Program-made: the position numbers and the translations under genes
From: Flavobacteriales bacterium UBA5422
GTDB lineage: Bacteria; Bacteroidota; Bacteroidia; Flavobacteriales_D; Crocinitomicaceae
Length of the DNA stretch: 21,064 bases
Assembly: GCA_002409405.1 (NCBI GenBank)
Contig: DHNG01000044.1
Location: forward strand, 83,434 to 104,497
Direction: 5' to 3'
Part shown: one piece after another, positions 16,367 to 21,064 of the stretch
How positions within the stretch are numbered: position 1 is the stretch's first letter
Layout of the letters: each line of letters begins with the position of its first letter
Notes under the pieces: model-generated
The model's input: the letters and a program-made list of their open reading frames with translations, nothing else
What the model was told of the DNA's origin: nothing
Databases searched by the model: none

Positions 16367-16399
16367 AAAAAAGTCACATGGATATATATCTCATGTGAC
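16367..16399 (-). terminator. Intrinsic terminator downstream of tRNA-Leu
   Basis: GTCACATG (16373-16380) and CATGTGAC (16392-16399) form a perfect 8-bp stem with an 11-base AT-rich loop. On the minus strand the stem is followed by six T (A-run 16367-16372 on the plus strand). It lies just after the 3' end of the minus-strand tRNA, so it should end that transcript. There is no T-run on the plus-strand side. Confidence 0.8.
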
Positions 16400-16407
16400 C
16401 TTACTAG

Positions 16408-16489
16408 TGCCCAAGACTGGACTCGAACCAGCACACCTTGCGGCGCCGCCACCTGAAGACGGTGCGTCTACCAATTTCGCCACTTGGGC
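16408..16489 (-). tRNA. tRNA-Leu (anticodon CAG)
   Basis: The minus strand folds as an 82-nt class II tRNA. The acceptor stem is GCCCAAG/CTTGGGC with discriminator A. The D-loop contains AATTGGTAGACGC. The anticodon stem is CCGTC/GGCGG around the loop TTCAGGT, giving anticodon CAG. There is a long variable arm, and the T arm is GCTGG-TTCGAGT-CCAGT. CCA is not encoded after the discriminator base (CTA follows). A possible -7 box, CATCTTTG, lies on the minus strand at 16520-16513, one mismatch from TAnnTTTG, with a TTG 23 bases further upstream. tRNA genes are frequent integration sites, but I found no repeat of its 3' end elsewhere in the window. Confidence 0.95.
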
Positions 16490-16622
16490 AGCCTCTTGCG
16501 ATTAGCAGACTGCAAAGATGAATATTTTTTCAGAAATGACCATCAATTTTTGTAAAAAAATCAGTGAGCGCGGCCCGGATGGAAAATCAACGGTACCTTT
16601 GTTACATAAAAATAAGCGCTAT

Positions 16623-17078
16623 ATGAATCAATTGAGCTGGACATGCACACACTTTTCTTCGCTTACAGTTAATGAACTGTATGAACTACTACAAGTACGT
16701 TCCGATGTGTTCGTCATCGAGCAGCAATGCATTTACCCTGACCTTGATAGCAAAGACCAGAAGTGTTACCACCTGATGGGACGCATTCCGGAAACAGGAG
16801 AACTGGCAGCCTATGCACGCATTGTTCCGCCGGGAATTTCCTATGAAGAACCTTCCATCGGACGGGTGCTAACGGCATTGAAATTTCGTAGTAATAAGTT
16901 CGGAAAAGAACTCCTGCAACGTAGCATTGAGGCTGTAGAAAGTCATTATCCGAGTCAACCCATTCGCATCGGGGCACAAACCTATCTGCGGACATTCTAT
17001 ACCTCATTTGGATTTGTTGAAATTGGCGAACCCTACGACGAAGACGGCATTGAACACATTGAGATGATGAGAGAGTAA
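16623..17078 (+). CDS. ElaA-type GNAT family N-acetyltransferase
   Basis: 151 aa from the ATG at 16623. The open frame extends upstream to an ATG at 16518, but ElaA proteins begin close to the LSWTCTHFSSLTVNELYELL segment, and the extra 35 residues overlap the tRNA promoter zone, so the internal start is chosen. The ElaA pattern is complete: LYELLQVRSDVFVIEQQCIYPDLD, AAYARIVPPG, IGRVLTALKFRSNKFGKELL (acetyl-CoA binding region, with a degenerate RxxGxG), IRIGAQTYLRTFYTSFGF, and EDGIEHIEM. These proteins transfer acetyl groups from acetyl-CoA, but the substrate of the family is not well defined. It is a single gene in the GC-richer right-hand block. Confidence 0.88.
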   Translation: MNQLSWTCTHFSSLTVNELYELLQVRSDVFVIEQQCIYPDLDSKDQKCYHLMGRIPETGELAAYARIVPPGISYEEPSIGRVLTALKFRSNKFGKELLQRSIEAVESHYPSQPIRIGAQTYLRTFYTSFGFVEIGEPYDEDGIEHIEMMRE

Positions 17079-17089
17079 CGGACGTATTT

Positions 17090-17110
17090 TAGGAAAATCC
17101 TTCCTATTTT
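17090..17110 (+). terminator. Weak candidate terminator after the acetyltransferase gene
   Basis: TAGGAA (17090-17095) and TTCCTA (17101-17106) form a 6-bp stem with a 5-base loop, followed by TTTT on the plus strand and preceded by TTTT. It begins 12 bases after the stop codon. The stem is short and AT-rich, so termination may be inefficient. Confidence 0.4.
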
Positions 17111-17192
17111 ACTCCGAATCAATGAAAAAACGGCTTTTTTGTGTAAATTAGTCCTCATCTTCCCGGATTTTAAAGAACTAAAAAGAAAGATT

Positions 17193-17357
17193 ATGTTTTA
17201 CCTGTACATTCCCATCGGACTCACAGCACTGTTTCTTGTCTATGTGTTATACCTGGCTTTCAGTAAGCAATTGAAAACAAAATTCAGAACAGCTGTCCTT
17301 CCGGGGTTATTTTTTGTTGGTATTTGGGGAGCAATCTATTTTTTCATGCTGCGTTAA
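17193..17357 (+). CDS. Small two-helix membrane protein
   Basis: 54 aa from the ATG at 17193. An in-frame ATG at 17139 would add 18 unlikely residues. Two hydrophobic segments (IPIGLTALFLVYVLYLAF and VLPGLFFVGIWGAIYFFML) flank a basic loop (SKQLKTKFRT). By the positive-inside rule the loop should be cytoplasmic. No function is apparent; such proteins are common in Bacteroidota. It precedes the methyltransferase by 16 bases and may be co-transcribed with it. Confidence 0.6.
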   Translation: MFYLYIPIGLTALFLVYVLYLAFSKQLKTKFRTAVLPGLFFVGIWGAIYFFMLR

Positions 17358-17373
17358 GCAATTGCTATTAATC

Positions 17374-18174
17374 ATGAGTAAAGAAGAAAATTACATCGCT
17401 ATCAACCGTCAGTCATGGAACAAAAAAACCGATATCCATCTGGATTCTGCGTTTTATGACATGGATGGTTTTCGAAAGGGAAATACATCCCTCAACGACA
17501 TTGAACTGAAACTATTGGGCGACCTCAACGGGAAGTCCGTTCTGCACCTGCAATGCCATTTTGGTCAGGATACCATTTCCCTCAGTCAATTGGGAGCAAA
17601 AGCCGTTGGTGTGGATTTGTCAGACAATGCGATTGATAATGCGCGGAAAATTGCTGCTGAAATGAATGTTGACACGACATTTATCTGTTGCGATGTATAT
17701 GACTTACCCAATCACCTGGATCAACAATTTGATGTTGTATTTACCAGCTATGGAACCATTGGTTGGCTACCGGATTTGGATAAGTGGGCACAAGTTGTTT
17801 CCCGTTTCTTAAAACCAGGCGGAACCTTTGTCTTTGTTGAATTTCATCCGGTGGTCTGGATGTTTGATGATGATTTTGACAAAATCGGCTATACTTATTT
17901 CAATTCCGGAGCTATTGTTGAATCTTACGAAGGGACGTACGCTGACAAAGATGCCGATCTGCAGGCAGAATACGTGATGTGGAACCATGGAATCAGTGAG
18001 GTAGTCAATAACCTCATCAAAAACGGATTGCAAATCCATTCACTGGATGAATTTGATTATTCTCCTTACGATTGCTTCCGAAAAACGGTTGAAATTGCTC
18101 CCAGAAAATACCGGATTGCTCACCTGGAGAACAAAATTCCGATGGTATACGCCATTACAGCAACAAAAAAATAA
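17374..18174 (+). CDS. Class I SAM-dependent methyltransferase
   Basis: 266 aa from the ATG at 17374; the open frame reaches 17314 but that part overlaps the preceding small gene. Motif I is VLHLQCHFGQDTISLSQLGA, followed by the acidic VGVDLSDNAIDNARKIA that binds the SAM ribose. Then come ICCDVYDLP (motif II region), DVVFTSYGTIGWLPDL, and FLKPGGTFVFVEFHP. This is a Rossmann-fold small-molecule-type methyltransferase of the UbiE/Methyltransf_11 or _25 kind. The substrate cannot be deduced. The C-terminal half carries aromatic-rich insertions that probably form the substrate lid. It converges on the HxlR gene with a gap of only 14 bases. Confidence 0.88.
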   Translation: MSKEENYIAINRQSWNKKTDIHLDSAFYDMDGFRKGNTSLNDIELKLLGDLNGKSVLHLQCHFGQDTISLSQLGAKAVGVDLSDNAIDNARKIAAEMNVDTTFICCDVYDLPNHLDQQFDVVFTSYGTIGWLPDLDKWAQVVSRFLKPGGTFVFVEFHPVVWMFDDDFDKIGYTYFNSGAIVESYEGTYADKDADLQAEYVMWNHGISEVVNNLIKNGLQIHSLDEFDYSPYDCFRKTVEIAPRKYRIAHLENKIPMVYAITATKK

Positions 18175-18188
18175 CCGGTTATACTATC

Positions 18189-18542
18189 TCAACGCATTGT
18201 TTCAATGATGCGCTTGCGGTGTTCCGTTCCCCATTCCGCCAAACTCTGAATGATGGGCATCAGGTTGGAACAGTAAGGCGTCAGTTCGTATTGTACTGTG
18301 ATCGGTTGTGTCTCCAATACTGTTCGTTTAACCAGCAGGTTCATTTCCATATCTTTCAATTCACGGCTCAACATCTTTCCTGAAATACCCGTTACTTCTT
18401 TCAGAATGTCCGAATACCGTTTTTTTCCAAAGCCCAGTGATGAGAGAATGGTTATTTTCCATTTTCCGCTCAATACATCCATTGTATCGTGTATCGCCAT
18501 GATGCGCAGGCTACAGGCATGATGATCTTTTAATTTTTCCAT
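18189..18542 (-). CDS. HxlR-family winged-helix transcriptional regulator
   Basis: 117 aa. The protein has the full HxlR layout: an N-terminal cysteine (HHACSLR, C10), DTMDVLSGKWKITILSSLGFGKKRYSDI (helix-turn-helix start), SGKMLSRELKDMEMNLLVKR (recognition helix), the wing with VQYELTPYCSNL, and a C-terminal dimerisation helix. HxlR regulators often sense electrophiles or redox change through the conserved cysteine and control a neighbouring oxidoreductase. Here a nitroreductase gene is divergently transcribed 108 bases away, which makes it the probable target together with the regulator itself. Confidence 0.9.
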   Translation of the reverse strand: MEKLKDHHACSLRIMAIHDTMDVLSGKWKITILSSLGFGKKRYSDILKEVTGISGKMLSRELKDMEMNLLVKRTVLETQPITVQYELTPYCSNLMPIIQSLAEWGTEHRKRIIETMR

Positions 18543-18650
18543 GAGAAGTTACTTTGTTACTCAAATGTTACTATTACTTTTTGTAATTAAGTGACAAAAG
18601 TAAACAAACAATTATAACCTTTGTGCCTTTATACATAAAATTCATCAACA
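18543..18650. promoter_or_regulatory. Divergent promoter region with operator-like repeats (HxlR/nitroreductase)
   Basis: The short region between the divergent genes contains GTTAC at 18556-18560 and 18567-18571, then ATTAC-TTTTT-GTAAT (18573-18587), a perfect 5-bp inverted repeat. AGTGAC follows at 18590-18595, so 18567-18595 forms a longer imperfect palindrome. On the minus strand, TACTTTTG (18602-18595) matches the TAnnTTTG -7 box for the regulator gene and abuts the palindrome. This arrangement fits autorepression by the HxlR protein and control of the nitroreductase gene. On the plus strand, AACCTTTG at 18616-18623 is one base off the -7 consensus. Confidence 0.5.
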
Positions 18651-19274
18651 ATGGAATTACAAAAAACACTGAATTGGAGATATGCAGTGAAAAAGTACAG
18701 TGACCGAAAAGTAACGGACAACGACTTACAAAAGATTATCGAAGCGGTTAACCTGAGTGCATCTTCAGCTGGAATGCAGCCTTATCGACTATTTGTGATT
18801 GAAAACAGTCAGCTAAGAAAAGAGTTAGGGGCAAATAGTTTTAACCCGCAAATTACAGAATCGTCACACCTTCTGGCGTTCGCTGCATATGAAAATGTGA
18901 CACCGGAAATGATCAACGAGTACATTCTGCATATTGCCGAAACACGAGCGATTCCTGTTGAGCAGTTGGACGAATTTAAAACTGCACTGGGCTTCTTTCT
19001 GGGTCGGACACCGGAAGAAAATTTCATCTGGTCATCACGACAAGCGTACATTGCGTTGGGAACGGCATTGATTGCTGCGGCAGAATTAAAAATAGATACC
19101 ACACCAATGGAAGGGTTCAACGCACAAAAACTGGACGAATTACTCGGATTGCATGAAAAAGGACTGAAAAGTGTCGTTTTATTGTCAATTGGTTACCGGG
19201 ACGAAGAAAAGGATGCATTTGCAAAGCTGAAAAAGGTGAGATTGCCCAAAGAAGTATTGGCAACTGTTGTCTGA
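18651..19274 (+). CDS. Nitroreductase-family NAD(P)H-dependent oxidoreductase
   Basis: 207 aa. FMN-dependent nitroreductase fold of the NfsB/NfnB type: LNWRYAVKKYSDRKV at the N-terminus (phosphate-binding Arg/Lys), SASSAGMQPYRLFVIEN (FMN binding), a central SRQAYIALGTALIAAAEL helix, and TPMEGFNAQKLDELLGL followed by VVLLSIGYRDEEKDAFAKLKKVR. It probably reduces nitro-compounds, quinones or related electrophiles in the cytoplasm. The length is usual for the family and all blocks are present. It is divergent from the HxlR gene, a common regulatory pairing, and ends before a strong terminator. Confidence 0.92.
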   Translation: MELQKTLNWRYAVKKYSDRKVTDNDLQKIIEAVNLSASSAGMQPYRLFVIENSQLRKELGANSFNPQITESSHLLAFAAYENVTPEMINEYILHIAETRAIPVEQLDEFKTALGFFLGRTPEENFIWSSRQAYIALGTALIAAAELKIDTTPMEGFNAQKLDELLGLHEKGLKSVVLLSIGYRDEEKDAFAKLKKVRLPKEVLATVV

Positions 19275-19303
19275 CGAATCCAAAAACCACCCATTCACAG
19301 ATC

Positions 19304-19341
19304 AATCCGTACAGGAACAATTATTCCCGTACGGATTTTTT
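19304..19341 (+). terminator. Intrinsic terminator of the nitroreductase gene
   Basis: AATCCGTAC (19304-19312) pairs perfectly with GTACGGATT (19329-19337). An inner GGAA/TTCC pairing extends the stem across one mismatch. Six T (19336-19341) follow on the plus strand. It also sits just past the stop of the convergent receptor gene, but there is no T-run on that side. Confidence 0.88.
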
Positions 19342-19344
19342 ATT

Positions 19345-21064
19345 CTATTCTGCCCGTTCGCGTTCTTCTTCATTCCCGAAACTTTTTTCCGTTGTTTTCA
19401 GCTTATTGTTTCCAAACTGGTAACTCAGTGAAATTCTGAAACCACGGGTGTCATCATAAGTGCGGAAATTGGTTTCTACTCCGTTGGAAGCGTAGGAAAT
19501 CAGTGGGCGTTGTCCATTGACCACATCCTGTACAGTTAATGTAACCGCAAGTTTTTTATTGAGCAGCAAGTACTTGACCGATACATCCAGCAGGTGCATG
19601 GTTGAAATGTGAAAAATCTGGTAACGTCCCGGCAATTGCAATCCGTAATTAACACTCACAAATAACGTTTTGGAAGCATTGAGTGTAAAATCGTTGTTGG
19701 AATACAGGTATGCATTGTATCCGTCAATAGAAGCAATGGCCGCTGTGTGGGAACGTACGTTCTGATAATTGACGTTGAACCCGGAAAAGCTGTTCCACCA
19801 TGACCACTTGCTAAAATTGTAGTACATCGAGATTCCAACTTGGTAGGTATTGGCATAATTCAGCGGTGTGCTTCGTGTGACATTCGTTTGCGCATCCAGA
19901 ATGGACAATTGCTGTGAAAAATCCGATACCTGTGAATAATATACGGAAGATACCCATTTTTGACGGTGCATGTAGGAAAATTCCACATTGTCGATCATAG
20001 ATGGTTGCAAAAACGGATTTCCTTCCGAATAATAGTAGGGGCTCGTGCGAATGATAAACGGATTGAGGTAATCAAAACCCGGGCGTCGGATTCGGCGGCT
20101 ATAATTCAATGACAATGAATGGTTATCATTGGGTGTATAGGTCAGGTAAGCCGTCGGAAACAACTTGATGTAGTTATTCCGGTGTGATTGATCAAGGTTT
20201 TGAGAATACCCTTCTGTTTGTGTAGCCTCTGCACGCAAACCAGCTTGTGCTTCCCATCGTCCACCTATTTTCTTGTTCAGCGACGCGTGAAGTGCCTCGT
20301 TATACTCCCGGTAGCGAAAGACATTGGATTGATCTGTATTCAGCACGGGTGTTCCCGTCTCATGATCTGTCACCGTCAGATCGTTGTTGGTTTGTGTATA
20401 GGAGAATTTTGCTCCGACTGTCAGCGATGCCCATTTCATGGGTTTATCAACATCCATTTTCCCGGAAATATTCTCAATACGGTTCATATTGGTAGTGTTG
20501 GATGAAAAATAAGTAGACGAAATAACATTTTGGTACACATCCAGTTCATTTCCTTCAAAAAACCGCTCATCGCGCTTGTAATAGCTGAAATAATCTACAT
20601 CTGTTGTAATACGGGTTCCAGCCGAATCCGGGGTAATCGCATTGAACCAGTTAACGGAATGCATCTCGGGACGATTACTCGCCTTCACATCAGAACGGAT
20701 AAAACCGTTGGCATCACCGGAAAATGGATTTGCTCTGCTTGTGAATGGTTGATTCGCATTTGTTTCTCCTGTAAAATTTCCCATGTATTTGAAACCAGTC
20801 GTCCATTTCTCATGTGCTTTGTAATCCACTCCTCCCCCAACACTGAACCCATGTGTTTTCGAATGGTCTTTTAGTTGAGAACGCCAGTATTCCTGCGGAT
20901 AAAAAATCCGGCTCTCAGAAGTCGTCAGGTAATCCTGTTTTCCTCCATTCAATGCAACATTGATTGCCCATTTTTTATGGTTGTAATGGAATGTTCCCAT
21001 CACTGTCCCCCCTGCATAGGTCTTTTGCCGGTAGGTTGCTCCGATCGTTGCATTCCATGAATTT
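19345..21064 (-). CDS. Outer-membrane beta-barrel (TonB-receptor-like) protein, C-terminal part
   Basis: The frame is open to the window edge (NSWNATIGATYRQKTY continues upstream of the first internal Met), so about 570 C-terminal residues are seen and the N-terminus is missing. Alternating aromatic and polar residues run throughout, as in barrel strands. The block YLNPF...YYYSEGNPFLQP (around 20000-20070) is the hallmark of the OMP_b-brl_3 family of Bacteroidota outer-membrane receptors. The end, GFRISLSYQFGN followed by a charged tail, is a typical final strand plus periplasmic tail. The missing part should hold a carboxypeptidase-regulatory-like and plug domain. The substrate is unknown. 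It converges on the nitroreductase gene. Confidence 0.88.
   Translation of the reverse strand, partial: NSWNATIGATYRQKTYAGGTVMGTFHYNHKKWAINVALNGGKQDYLTTSESRIFYPQEYWRSQLKDHSKTHGFSVGGGVDYKAHEKWTTGFKYMGNFTGETNANQPFTSRANPFSGDANGFIRSDVKASNRPEMHSVNWFNAITPDSAGTRITTDVDYFSYYKRDERFFEGNELDVYQNVISSTYFSSNTTNMNRIENISGKMDVDKPMKWASLTVGAKFSYTQTNNDLTVTDHETGTPVLNTDQSNVFRYREYNEALHASLNKKIGGRWEAQAGLRAEATQTEGYSQNLDQSHRNNYIKLFPTAYLTYTPNDNHSLSLNYSRRIRRPGFDYLNPFIIRTSPYYYSEGNPFLQPSMIDNVEFSYMHRQKWVSSVYYSQVSDFSQQLSILDAQTNVTRSTPLNYANTYQVGISMYYNFSKWSWWNSFSGFNVNYQNVRSHTAAIASIDGYNAYLYSNNDFTLNASKTLFVSVNYGLQLPGRYQIFHISTMHLLDVSVKYLLLNKKLAVTLTVQDVVNGQRPLISYASNGVETNFRTYDDTRGFRISLSYQFGNNKLKTTEKSFGNEEERERAE

Noticed and set aside
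16408..16430. Attachment-site repeat of the tRNA-Leu 3' end elsewhere in the window
   Set aside because: Only short matches such as CCCAAGA near 13625 and TGCCCAAAC near 15841 were found, which is too little for an att repeat. No integrase gene is present.
17090..17140. AAAAAACGGCTTTTTT near 17127 as a second terminator after the acetyltransferase gene
   Set aside because: A six-bp A:T-only stem is too weak to call.
18171..18182. ATAACCGGTTAT palindrome followed by T-run on the minus strand as terminator of the HxlR gene
   Set aside because: With a minimal loop only about four base pairs remain, so a stable terminator hairpin is unlikely.
1..21064. CRISPR array or tandem repeat arrays
   Set aside because: No regularly spaced direct repeats were seen on either strand.

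Overview
The window looks like a chromosomal segment of a Bacteroidota bacterium, most likely Flavobacteriia. The evidence is an outer-membrane beta-barrel receptor with the signature typical of that phylum, TAnnTTTG-like -7 elements, few obvious Shine-Dalgarno sites, an IS remnant of a type I associate with Bacteroidota, and overall low GC. I cannot name a genus.

Left edge (1-577): a frameshifted remnant of a DDE transposase on the minus strand, then a short AT-rich leader. Centre (578-13585): one tightly packed, plus-strand, eight-gene operon in which neighbouring genes overlap or nearly touch. Its order is Vsr mismatch endonuclease, DNA cytosine-5 methyltransferase, Mrr-type PD-(D/E)XK endonuclease, DUF3883/NOV_C nuclease-like protein, MORC/MutL-type GHKL ATPase, Z1-domain NTPase with an extra C-terminal domain, RecF/SMC-like ABC ATPase with a HEPN-like C-terminal region, and an AIPR protein. 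The first three to four genes resemble a 5mC restriction-modification system. The last four resemble the MutL/MORC-Z1-AIPR cluster described bioinformatically in R-M contexts (Iyer, Abhiman and Aravind) and shown to be antiphage as MZA (Gao et al. 2020). Here an SMC-like ATPase stands between Z1 and AIPR, and the Z1 protein carries a C-terminal extension that resembles the target-recognition and tail region of type IIG (TaqI/Eco57I-like) enzymes. That combination is the most interesting content of the window.

Middle right (13657-14871): a three-gene minus-strand operon (hypothetical protein, zinc-ribbon protein, lipoprotein) that looks like ordinary chromosome. It is followed by a second, solitary Mrr-type endonuclease on the minus strand (15113-16138). 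A minus-strand tRNA-Leu(CAG) with its own terminator lies at 16408-16489.

Right (16623-21064): GC-richer housekeeping-type genes: an ElaA-type acetyltransferase, a small membrane protein, a SAM methyltransferase, a divergent HxlR regulator/nitroreductase pair with an operator-like intergenic region and a strong terminator, and the C-terminal part of an outer-membrane beta-barrel receptor that runs off the window.

Working model (inference): the methyltransferase marks host DNA, Vsr repairs the T:G mismatches that 5mC deamination creates, and the nucleases attack unmarked DNA. The MORC-Z1-SMC-AIPR module adds ATP-driven sensing or remodelling of invading DNA and possibly an abortive effector.
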